Source of the DNA: Glaciecola sp964446865
Lineage (GTDB): Bacteria; Pseudomonadota; Gammaproteobacteria; Enterobacterales; Alteromonadaceae
Assembly: GCA_964446865.1 (NCBI GenBank)
Contig: CAYURD010000060.1
Location: forward strand, 1-22,997
Direction: 5' to 3'
Length of the DNA stretch: 22,997 nucleotides
In this document: positions 7,276-15,500 of the stretch, piece after piece
Layout of the letters: every line of letters starts with the position of its first letter
How positions within the stretch are numbered: position 1 is the stretch's first letter
Made by a program: the position numbers and the translations under genes
The notes under the pieces: model-generated
What the model was told of the DNA's origin: nothing
What the model saw: only the letters and a program-made list of their open reading frames with translations
Databases searched by the model: none

Positions 7276-8148
7276 TTAATCAGGCAAATAGGAGAGTGGG
7301 TCGACTGATTTACCCTTTTTCCGAATTTCAAAGTGCAGCATGACGTCACTCGAACCTGAGTTACCCATTGTTGCAATTTGTTGCCCCTGACTGACATAAG
7401 TTTGTTCACCAACTAGTATTGAGCTGTTGTGCGCATATGCGCTTAAATAATCGTCATTATGTTTAATAATAATGAGATTACCGTAACCTTTTAATGCATT
7501 GCCGGCATAAACTACTCTACCAGGCGCCGCGGCTACTACCTTGGACCCTTTTGATCCTTTGATGTCTAAGCCTCGTTTGCTGCCGTCACTACCGACGGTG
7601 GCTACGGTTTTTAGACCTTGTGCGGGCCAAATCCAAGACAAACTCGTTTTATTAGTACTCTTATAAGGTTTATTCGAGCTTTTGTCTACTACATTTTGGT
7701 TTTTTCGATGTGTTTCCTTCTTAGTTCCACCATACGCCTGCGGCTGTGCTTGGTCAACATCTATTTTGCTTGAATTTTGTGCAAGTTTGATTTGATCGAC
7801 ATTTGTAGTCGATTCTTTGTCTGGGGCTGGTAGCTTGAGTGTTAATTGTTGACCAATATTAATACGATAAGGCGGGCGTATATTGTTTATGTTAGCCAAA
7901 TCGCGATAGTCGTTTCCACTATAAAAAGCGATGGCAAATAAAGTGTCGCCAGCTTGAACAGTGTAACTATCGCCGCTTATTTCAGTGAGGTTCTCTGGCG
8001 TTGCAACGGTTGTCGATAAGCTTGTTACCGGCGCAGGTTGGTGACGGCTACCACAGCCAGCAATGCTTAAAAGTATTAAGAGGCTACAAGGTATTATGAA
8101 TCTAAAAGGTATTATGCGTCTAAAAGGTACTGTGTAGTAGTTTCTCAT
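7276..8148 (-). CDS. nlpD: NlpD: LysM/LytM-domain lipoprotein, amidase activator
   Basis: This is an outer-membrane lipoprotein that in enterobacteria activates the cell-separation amidase AmiC. The signal ends at a lipobox IAGC (29-32). A LysM peptidoglycan-binding domain follows (YTVQAGDTLFAIA, about 62-105), then a low-complexity linker and a C-terminal LytM/M23 domain (about 178-288). The usual first M23 zinc ligand is absent: RGLDIKG stands where active enzymes have His. H240 and H272 remain. This fits the regulatory, non-catalytic NlpD class. The signal peptide is lengthened by a six-residue repeat (VPFRRI-IPFRFI-IPCSLL), encoded by an 18-bp DNA repeat. AAAGGG lies upstream. The gene precedes rpoS by 56 bp. 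Confidence 0.95.
   Translation of the reverse strand: MRNYYTVPFRRIIPFRFIIPCSLLILLSIAGCGSRHQPAPVTSLSTTVATPENLTEISGDSYTVQAGDTLFAIAFYSGNDYRDLANINNIRPPYRINIGQQLTLKLPAPDKESTTNVDQIKLAQNSSKIDVDQAQPQAYGGTKKETHRKNQNVVDKSSNKPYKSTNKTSLSWIWPAQGLKTVATVGSDGSKRGLDIKGSKGSKVVAAAPGRVVYAGNALKGYGNLIIIKHNDDYLSAYAHNSSILVGEQTYVSQGQQIATMGNSGSSDVMLHFEIRKKGKSVDPLSYLPD
8088..8141. repeat. 18-bp in-frame tandem repeat inside the nlpD signal peptide
   Basis: Copies at 8088-8105 and 8106-8123 agree at 16 of 18 bases. A third, diverged copy occupies 8124-8141. Translated on the minus strand they give the sixfold-residue pattern IIPFRF / IIPCSL just after the start of NlpD. It looks like a local duplication that kept the frame. 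Confidence 0.75.
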
Positions 8149-8187
8149 CCTGAATTGATTCCCTTTCTATTCAAGTTCGCACTGCTG

Positions 8188-8766
8188 CTATCTCAGAATA
8201 AAGTAAGCGACGATAGCCAATACAATAACCGTCCAGCCTATGTACTCTATATATTTTTTTAGTTTTGCTTCCATTGGCGGACCACCATACTTCATAAAGG
8301 CAGCAACTAAAAAGAACCGAGCGCCTCGCCCTACCGTTGACGCAATAACAAATGGCAAAAACGCCATACTAAGTGCGCCGGCACTGATGGTAAATACTTT
8401 ATAAGGGATAGGCGAAAAACCAGCTATAAAAACAACCCAAACACCATAGTCTGCAAACCAACGCTCTGCCATGGCGAGTTTTTCACCGTAACCCCACTCA
8501 TTAATAAGTGGGCTTAAATAAGACTCAAACGCGAAATAGCCCAAGCCATAACCAATAATACCGCCTATAACCGAGGCGATGGTGGTTATCCATGCAAAGC
8601 GCCAAGCTTTATCGGTTTGGCCCAATACCATAGGCGCTAACATAACGTCAGGTGGGATGGGAAAAAACGTACTCTCTGAACAACTTAACGCCGCTAAATA
8701 CTTTTCGGCATGACGATGTTTTGCCCATTTTAGGCAAGTGTCATACAAGGTGGTAAACAGCTTCAT
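8188..8766 (-). CDS. yqaA: YqaA-family (VTT/DedA-like) inner-membrane protein
   Basis: The 192-residue multi-spanning protein belongs to the YqaA branch of the SNARE-associated/VTT superfamily. Recognisable features are ESTFFPIPPDVML near residue 31, a glycine-rich helix (GGIIGYGLGYFAF), the re-entrant GFSPIPYKVFTISAGAL and GRGARFF. Its biochemical role is not established; DedA relatives are linked to lipid-carrier transport and membrane energetics. The start codon overlaps the pcm stop (ATGA), which implies translational coupling. It lies between pcm and nlpD, a common position in Alteromonadales and Vibrionales. Confidence 0.88.
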   Translation of the reverse strand: MKLFTTLYDTCLKWAKHRHAEKYLAALSCSESTFFPIPPDVMLAPMVLGQTDKAWRFAWITTIASVIGGIIGYGLGYFAFESYLSPLINEWGYGEKLAMAERWFADYGVWVVFIAGFSPIPYKVFTISAGALSMAFLPFVIASTVGRGARFFLVAAFMKYGGPPMEAKLKKYIEYIGWTVIVLAIVAYFILR

Positions 8767-9395
8767 GAGATATCTCCAGCTACTAAAGGCACAAAATTAA
8801 CAGTTTCAATGACCTGCTGTTTAATATCGCTACCGTCTTTATCAACACACAAAAGCTGCTGATTACTTTCGCCTATGGGGATCACAAGCCTGCCTTTATC
8901 TGCCAATTGTGCCACTAAATCTTGGGGTAAATCGGCAGCAGCGGCTGTCACTATTATTCCGTCAAAAGGGCCTTTACTTGGCCAACCTTGCCAGCCATCA
9001 CCGTGTTTAAGTTTAATATTATGTAAATCGAGTTGATTGAATCTGCGTTTAGCCTGAAATTGAAGTGACTTGATACGTTCAACGCTACACACATAGTCAA
9101 AAATATCGGCTAAAACAGCGGTTTGGTAACCTGAGCCGGTACCAATTTCTAAGACTGTGCTTTGCTTAGGCAAATGGCTCAGTAATAACTCCGTCATTTT
9201 TGCCACGATATATGGCTGCGAAATGGTTTGGCCTAGGCCAATAGGTAAGGCGGTGTTCTCATAAGCTTTGTGGGCGAGAGTAGCTGGCAAAAACACTTCT
9301 CTTGGTGTGTTTGCAATTGTGCCGAGCACGACTTGGTCAGTGATGCCCTCGTGTTCTAAAGTGGATGCAAGCTGCAGAGCTTTGCGAGACGCCAT
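8763..9395 (-). CDS. pcm: Protein-L-isoaspartate O-methyltransferase
   Basis: This enzyme repairs aged proteins by methylating L-isoaspartyl residues with S-adenosylmethionine; it is cytosolic. The 210-residue protein matches E. coli Pcm (208) end to end. GQTISQPYIVAKMTELL (56-72) and the SAM-binding VLEIGTGSGYQTA (81-93) are intact, as are HGDGWQGW and the C-terminal FVPLV. An AGGAAG ribosome-binding site lies between truD and its ATG. It follows truD by only 24 bp. The usual surE is not between them. Confidence 0.97.
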   Translation of the reverse strand: MASRKALQLASTLEHEGITDQVVLGTIANTPREVFLPATLAHKAYENTALPIGLGQTISQPYIVAKMTELLLSHLPKQSTVLEIGTGSGYQTAVLADIFDYVCSVERIKSLQFQAKRRFNQLDLHNIKLKHGDGWQGWPSKGPFDGIIVTAAAADLPQDLVAQLADKGRLVIPIGESNQQLLCVDKDGSDIKQQVIETVNFVPLVAGDIS

Positions 9396-9419
9396 GTATT
9401 TACTTCCTGTTCATGTCAT

Positions 9420-10544
9420 TTATGATTGCTTGCTGCCAATGCTTACCTGTGCAATTTCACGCAGCACGGATGTTGCAAAACAACCTGAAGGTAAGCTAAA
9501 GCTTAATTGCGCGCAATTATCACTTATTTCTGCCGTAAAATCTTGTACAAATATCAAGATTGGGCGTCTTTGTTGTTTTAGGCCCAAACCTTCAAGCGTG
9601 CGACATACAAGTGCATATTCACTTGCTGTTTTTAATTCAAATTCGCGTGCCTGAAATTGCGTATCTAATTCGCCTTTACCCCACAAAGGCGCGGTAACAA
9701 AAAGGTCTTTAGACTTTAGGCGTTCAGAAATAGTGTTATCACTTACTTGTTCACCATTTTGCTTATTATTGTCTTGATCGGCATCATCATAAACAAAAAA
9801 ACTGTTGGTGCCGGCTAATGAAAGAGCGTCACCATTAATATGTGAGTGTGCTGGGTATTTGCTAATTCGTTGGCTAACGAATTGGTTAAATAGCCAGCTA
9901 CGCAGCGCAGATATGGCCATTGAGTTTTTGTTTCTGTTACGAATTGCCTCGCCGTCAATGAGTTTTTGGGCAAGCAATAAATTACCACCTAGCTGCACAC
10001 TGCCATCGGGCTTAATGATTTCGCCAAAACGTTGATTGCCAAAATAATTAGGCACGCCAAATTCTGTAATGGCATCGACTCTATCTTGTAAGGCGGTGTT
10101 AGATACTGCAGAAATATTTCTTAATAAAATGGTGAAGGTGTTTTTACTGATTGCTCCGGTTCTTAGCTTGCGGTCATTTTGTACAATTTGCAGGATTTTT
10201 GTGCCTTCTAGCGCAAAATCATGCCAATTTGGTTTTTTCGCACCGCCATGATACACGCCAAACCATTGACTCGTGCTTGCATATTTGTCTTTGCGTCCGG
10301 CGTAACTAATTGCTCTTAACGGTAATTGCCCAAATTTTGCCATTTGCTCAGCAACAAAGGCTGTATTAAGGCCCGTTTTTTCAAGTTCAATAAGTGTATG
10401 TTCGCCGCTATTACTGGGTGTAAAACTCAAACTTTCGACCACTTTAAAATCACTTAATTGTTGCTTTAAGTCACCAGTAAATAGAGGGCCTTCGTGTAGG
10501 TGTTTCCAAGGCTGAACTTGTAAATCTATGCTTGTGTTTGTCAT
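9420..10544 (-). CDS. truD: tRNA pseudouridine(13) synthase TruD
   Basis: TruD converts U13 of tRNA-Glu to pseudouridine. The catalytic Asp86 lies in GRKDKYA (83-89), preceded by ALRAIS-type sequence and followed by STSQWFGV. GAISKNTFTI and NYFGNQRFG, typical of TruD, are present. At 374 residues it is somewhat longer than the E. coli enzyme (349). A hydrophilic segment around DDADQDNNKQNGEQVSDN in the TRUD insertion region accounts for part of this. The ATG overlaps the ispF stop (ATGA). Nothing suggests loss of function. Confidence 0.96.
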   Translation of the reverse strand: MTNTSIDLQVQPWKHLHEGPLFTGDLKQQLSDFKVVESLSFTPSNSGEHTLIELEKTGLNTAFVAEQMAKFGQLPLRAISYAGRKDKYASTSQWFGVYHGGAKKPNWHDFALEGTKILQIVQNDRKLRTGAISKNTFTILLRNISAVSNTALQDRVDAITEFGVPNYFGNQRFGEIIKPDGSVQLGGNLLLAQKLIDGEAIRNRNKNSMAISALRSWLFNQFVSQRISKYPAHSHINGDALSLAGTNSFFVYDDADQDNNKQNGEQVSDNTISERLKSKDLFVTAPLWGKGELDTQFQAREFELKTASEYALVCRTLEGLGLKQQRRPILIFVQDFTAEISDNCAQLSFSLPSGCFATSVLREIAQVSIGSKQS

Positions 10545-11011
10545 TTTATAAGTAACACCACAGCGTGAGCTTCAATGCCCTCTTGGCGGCCAACAAAGCC
10601 AAGTTTTTCGGTGGTGGTGGCTTTTACGCTAATTTGGTCAAGGTCAAGTTTAAGCGTGTCTGCTGTGTTTTGACGCATAGCAACAATGTGCTTGGCGAGT
10701 TTTGGTGCCTGCGCGGCTATGGTAATATCGGCATTTGCAAGCTGATACCCCTTTTGTTTTATTAGTGCATAAACATGCGCTAGCAATTGCATTGAATCAG
10801 CATTTTCAAACTCGTCACTCGTGTCTGGAAAGTGTTTGCCAATATCGCCTAAGGCGAGTGCGCCTAAAAGTGCATCGCAAAGCGCGTGTATTGCAACATC
10901 ACCATCAGAATGCGCAAGTAAGCCAAATTCATAGTCTATTTTCTCACCGCATAGGATGATAGGCCCTTGACCACCAAACTTATGCACATCGTAACCATGT
11001 CCCACTCTCAT
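10541..11011 (-). CDS. ispF: 2-C-methyl-D-erythritol 2,4-cyclodiphosphate synthase
   Basis: IspF catalyses the fifth step of the MEP isoprenoid pathway, cyclising CDP-ME 2-phosphate with loss of CMP. The 156-residue protein shows RVGHGYDVH with zinc ligands Asp8 and His10, and LAHSDGDV (32-39) with the third ligand region around His42. DIGKHFPDT and KATTTEKLGF(V)GR are also present. It starts one base after the ispD stop and overlaps truD by four bases. ispD and ispF are separate genes here, not fused as in some bacteria. Confidence 0.98.
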   Translation of the reverse strand: MRVGHGYDVHKFGGQGPIILCGEKIDYEFGLLAHSDGDVAIHALCDALLGALALGDIGKHFPDTSDEFENADSMQLLAHVYALIKQKGYQLANADITIAAQAPKLAKHIVAMRQNTADTLKLDLDQISVKATTTEKLGFVGRQEGIEAHAVVLLIK

Positions 11012-11012
11012 A

Positions 11013-11825
11013 TTAATGCTTATCCTGATTGTTATTTTTATGTTTGCTAAATTGGCTTAAGTAAAACTCTGCAAGCGCTAGATCTTCTGGTCGAGTGACT
11101 TTTAGATTGCTTGTGGGCGAATTGACTAATAAAACAGTCTTGCCGATTAACTCCATCGCCGAGGCTTCATCGGTAATTAAATGTTTTTGCTCCGCATTAC
11201 TCTCAATTGCTTTTATTAAAGCATTTACTTCAAATAACTGTGGTGTTTGCGCAAGCCAGAGGTGGCTTCTATCGACACTTGTTTCAATTAGATTTTGCGA
11301 TGTGTTTTGTTTCTGAGATGGGCTGGTCGTTGAGCCCGTTTTTGATGACCGAGCACGTTTTACTGTATCAACTACTAGTGATGCAAGTATCGCCCCCGAT
11401 ACTTGCAAGTTTTCTTTCGCTTGTAAAAACTCAGTCACCAGCGCATCCACTTGCGTAATCTGCAGGCAAGGTCTGGCAGCATCATGAACAAGTGCATAGT
11501 GAGTTGCTCTTGTATCACAAGCAAAGTTATCCTTAGCATACTGCAAGGCGCATAACACCGAATCTACTCGCTGCGACCCACCCGTAATAGCGTGTATTTT
11601 GGAGTGACCAGCAATTGCTAAAGTAGCAAAGGTCTCATCATTCGGGTGCAAAGCGACAACAATATTATCAATAAGCGGGTGCGCAATGAACACCTCAAGT
11701 GTGTGCTCTATTATTGTCTTTGTATTTAATAGAAGATATTGCTTTGCGGTTTTTGACGCCATACGACTGCCCACGCCTGCGGCGGGAATAATTAGCGTAA
11801 ATTTATGATGAGAGGGTGTTGGCAT
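11013..11825 (-). CDS. ispD: 2-C-methyl-D-erythritol 4-phosphate cytidylyltransferase
   Basis: IspD joins CTP and MEP to give CDP-ME, the third MEP-pathway step. Motifs: nucleotide-binding PAAGVGSRM (14-22) with Lys28, VHDAARPC (113-120), TPQLF (194-198) and TRPEDLALAE (244-253). At 270 residues it is longer than the usual 230-240. An extra hydrophilic Ser/Thr/Gln/Asn-rich insertion of about 15 residues (roughly 160-178) lies in the loop before VDRSHLW, and there is a short polar C-terminal tail. Both are outside the catalytic motifs. The start shares one base with the ftsB stop, and ispF begins one base downstream, so the three are co-translated. Confidence 0.96.
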   Translation of the reverse strand: MPTPSHHKFTLIIPAAGVGSRMASKTAKQYLLLNTKTIIEHTLEVFIAHPLIDNIVVALHPNDETFATLAIAGHSKIHAITGGSQRVDSVLCALQYAKDNFACDTRATHYALVHDAARPCLQITQVDALVTEFLQAKENLQVSGAILASLVVDTVKRARSSKTGSTTSPSQKQNTSQNLIETSVDRSHLWLAQTPQLFEVNALIKAIESNAEQKHLITDEASAMELIGKTVLLVNSPTSNLKVTRPEDLALAEFYLSQFSKHKNNNQDKH

Positions 11826-12106
11826 TATTCTTTTGGTAAAATGCGATAAAAGGTCTCGCCTTCTTTAATGAGTCCAAGCTCGTTACGAGCGCGCTCTTCC
11901 ATTGATTCAATGCCAAGTTGCAAGTCGTCAATATCAGCTCTTATTAATTGATTTCGCTGGCGTAAATTCGCATTTTGTTGCTCTAGCGTTTCAATTTGCG
12001 TTTGCATTTCTTGATAATCGGAAACGCTATTTTTACCAAACCAAAGTCGATACTGCAGCGCAGCTAAGAGCACAATGAGTATTAATGCAATCCATTTGTT
12101 TTTCAT
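11825..12106 (-). CDS. ftsB: Cell division protein FtsB
   Basis: FtsB is a small bitopic membrane protein of the FtsQLB divisome subcomplex. The 93-residue product has a short basic N-terminus, one transmembrane helix (about 5-22) and a periplasmic leucine-zipper-like coiled coil (about 30-75, QIETLEQQNANLRQRNQLI). The conserved ERARNELGLIKEGETFYRI block ends it. It is the first gene of the ftsB-ispD-ispF-truD-pcm-yqaA-nlpD-rpoS run and overlaps ispD by one base. GAGG precedes the ATG. Confidence 0.95.
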   Translation of the reverse strand: MKNKWIALILIVLLAALQYRLWFGKNSVSDYQEMQTQIETLEQQNANLRQRNQLIRADIDDLQLGIESMEERARNELGLIKEGETFYRILPKE

Positions 12107-12517
12107 AGATGCCTCGCAAAACCGACGGTAGCACTGCTGACTTTTGATTTAAGAACTTAAGATGTTAGCAAGATAATAGCATATTATTTGCCGCATGCAT
12201 GTTCGTTTTGTCTCTTTTCACGTATATACAGCAAAGACCAACAGGCCTTAGCGTGAATAATATAAAAACAAGCATGATATAACTGCGTATAAAAACCATT
12301 ACGAATTTGACTGCTAAAAAAGAGAAAATAATCACTAAGTTTTCTAGCAAAATATGGCATTAACGATTACTGTAGCGCAAAATTTTGGTCGGGTGTAAAT
12401 TACACGATATTTTGCGCCGTATTACCTGTTTTATTGCCTGTTTTATTTTATAACAAAATTGCCAGTGCAGTGGGTAATACACAATGTTAAAAACATAGCG
12501 TTAACAAGAGGCTACAG
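12107..12517. promoter_or_regulatory. 411-bp divergent ftsB/putA intergenic region
   Basis: This AT-rich stretch holds no convincing gene. On the minus strand TGCTATTAT (extended -10, hexamer at 12173-12178) is a candidate ftsB promoter. On the plus strand are the nested palindromes at 12375-12417, a 12-nt-period direct repeat CCTGTTTTATT (12425-12435 and 12437-12447), a possible -10 TATAAC (12449-12454) without a good -35, and the putA ribosome-binding site AAGAGG (12506-12511). Confidence 0.55.
12375..12417. promoter_or_regulatory. Nested palindromes upstream of putA, candidate operator
   Basis: Outer arms GCGCAAAAT (12375-12383) and ATTTTGCGC (12409-12417) are perfect 9-bp inverted repeats. 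Between them GTGTAA-A-TTACAC (12393-12405) is a perfect 6-bp dyad with one central base. It lies about 100 bp before the putA ATG. The inner dyad has the size and symmetry of a dimeric regulator site; the regulator is unknown. Confidence 0.5.
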
Positions 12518-15500
12518 ATGTTACTAGATTCGAATGTACAGTCAGATTCAAGTATTCGCCAAAAAATCAGAGATTTTTACAGAATAAATGAAACGCAGGC
12601 AATAGAACACATTTTGCCAGAAGCAGAAGTGAGTATGCGTGCTAGAAGCCGCGCATGGGAAAGAGCTCGCACACTTGTATTGCGCATTCGAAAAGAACAA
12701 GAAGGGCATGGTGGTGTTGATGCTTTGTTAAACGAATACTCGCTGTCGTCTGAAGAAGGCGTAGTGCTGATGTGTTTGGCTGAAGCCTTGCTGCGCGTAC
12801 CCGACAAATCTACTCAAGATGAACTTATTAGAGATAAACTTTCAAAGGGACAGTGGTCAAGCCATTTAGGCAATAGTGATTCATTGTTTGTTAATGCCTC
12901 GGCATGGGGCTTAATGTTTACCGGTAACATGGTGAACTATGCAAACGAGCGCAAAAACAAGCAGTTTGGGCTCTTAAAAAAGACCCTTGGCAGAGTTGGT
13001 GAGCCGGTGATAAGGCGCGCAATGAATATTGCTATGAAGGTCATGGGCAAGCAGTTTGTGATGGGCGAAAACATCAAAGATGCTGTTGACCGTGCTAAAG
13101 AAAAAGAAAAAATAGGCTATGTATATTCTTACGATATGTTGGGTGAAGGCGCTCGGACATTTGCTGATGCCGACCGTTACTATAAGTCATATCAAAACGC
13201 GATTGAAGTCATTGGCGAAGCTGGGAAAGGTAAAGGCCCTCGTAAAAGCCCTGGTATTTCAGTTAAATTATCTGCCATTCATCCTCGTTATGATTTTATC
13301 AAACAACAAAAAGTTGTCCCCGAAATTAGCGAACGATTAAAGCAACTGTGTTTACAAGCCAAAAAACACAACATTGGCCTTACCGTTGATGCTGAAGAAT
13401 CAGAACGCCTAGAAATATCCTTAGACATTATTAAAACCGTGTTTTCAGATCCTGATTTAGCCGACTGGAATGGTTTTGGTATCGCGGTACAAGCTTATCA
13501 AAAACGCGCGATTTTTGTGATTGAGTGGTTGCGCGAGCTTACCGTGTCAGTGAATAAAAAGATGATGGTTCGCTTAGTTAAAGGCGCCTACTGGGATACT
13601 GAAATAAAGCATACTCAGCAAGGCGGGTTCGAAGATTTCCCAGTGTTTACGCGCAAAGCGTCTACCGATGTGTCTTACCATGCCTGTGCTAACAGACTGC
13701 TTGCATACCGAGACTCAATGTACCCGCAGTTTGCAACGCACAATGCCTATACTGCCTCTGTTATTTTAGAGCTTGCTGGTGATGATAAAGAAGGGTTTGA
13801 GTTTCAATGCTTGCACGGCATGGGCGATACTTTGTATGACCAAATAGTCATGGAAGAAGGCATTCAATGCCGTGTTTATGCGCCTGTTGGTCAGCACGAA
13901 GACCTTTTGGCGTATTTAGTGCGCAGGTTGCTCGAAAACGGCGCAAATTCATCTTTTGTGAATGCGATAGTCGATGTTGATAAAGAAGTTGAAGAGCTTC
14001 TAGATGACCCTGTAGAACACACGCAGCGTTTAGCAAAACGAGTCAATACGCAAATAGCGATGCCAATTGATTTATACGGTGCAAGCCGCGCTAATTCTAA
14101 GGGACTCGATATTTACGATATCAATAAAATTGAAGACCTTTCAACAAGCTTAGAGCGCTGGTTTACGCAACATTCGCAAAGCATAACTGCCGCTGAGCAA
14201 GCCACAGATCAAAAGGAATTAAACGATCATATCGTCAAAAACCCAGCCAATCTAAATGAAGTGGTGGGTTATCATCGTTTTGATACACCCGAGCAAATGC
14301 TGGCTAAATTAGAGACCGTTAGTCAGGCGTGTACAAATTGGGCACAAACCCCGGTACGAGAGCGCGCTGAAATATTAATGCGAACTGCTGATATACTAGA
14401 ACGTCACATGGACGAACTCATTGGTTTATGTATAAAAGAAGCCGGTAAAATTACCCAAGATAGTATTGATGAAATAAGAGAAGCCGTCGATTTTGCTCGC
14501 TACTATGCGGTTGAAGCGCAAAAGCTAGATAAGGACCAGCGCTTAACACCGCGCGGTGTCATTTTGTGCATTAGCCCTTGGAATTTCCCCTTAGCTATAT
14601 TTTTAGGGCAAGTCGTTGCTGCGTTAGCAACGGGCAACTCAGTCATCGCTAAACCCGCTGAACAAACTAGCTTAATTGCAATACGCGCTGTCGAACTTAT
14701 GCACGCCGTTGGCTTACCAAAAGAAGTCTTGCAGTTAGTGATAGCAAAAGGCCCTGATGTTGGCGCCACGCTATTACCTAACGAAAAAATTGCGGGCGTG
14801 ATGTTTACGGGTTCAACCCAAACAGGCACGCTGATTTCAAGAGTGCTGGCCGAACGGGGAAGTATTCAAGTGCCGCTGATTGCTGAAACCGGTGGTCAAA
14901 ATTGCATGGTAGTTGATTCAAGCGCCTTACCTGAGCAAGTGGTCGACGATGTTGTAGCTTCGGGCTTTCAAAGTGCTGGTCAGCGTTGCTCTGCGCTTAG
15001 AGTGCTATTTTTACAAGAGGATGTTGCCGACAACATTATCAACATGATTATAGGGGCCATGAAAGAGCTTAGTATTGGCGACCCGCAGTGGTTGTCGACC
15101 GACATCGGCCCAGTTATTGACGAAAAGGCCTTAAGTACCTTAAAGGCGCACGCGCAAGATATGCAAAAGCGTGCAAAGCTATTATATGCATGCGAATTAA
15201 ATGAGAATGCTGAAGGACACTTTTTTGCACCTCATTTGTTTGAAATCGACAATATCAATGTGCTTGAAAAAGAAGTATTCGGCCCTTGTATTCATGTAGT
15301 GCGATTTAAGGGTAAAGAGCTACACAAGGTCATGGAGCAAATTAACAGCACAGGTTTTGGCTTAACATTTGGCGTACATACTCGCATTGAAGAGCGAGCG
15401 TATGAACTCGCAACACTCTCTGCGGCTGGTAATGTTTATATTAACCGTAACATGATTGGCGCTATTGTGGGTGTTCAGCCTTTTGGTGGTCGCGGGTTAT

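Noticed and set aside
12165..12350. Hydrophobic 61-codon open frame on the minus strand between ftsB and putA
   Set aside because: It needs a TTG start with no ribosome-binding site, and AT-rich spacer DNA readily yields hydrophobic frames. It overlaps the candidate ftsB promoter.
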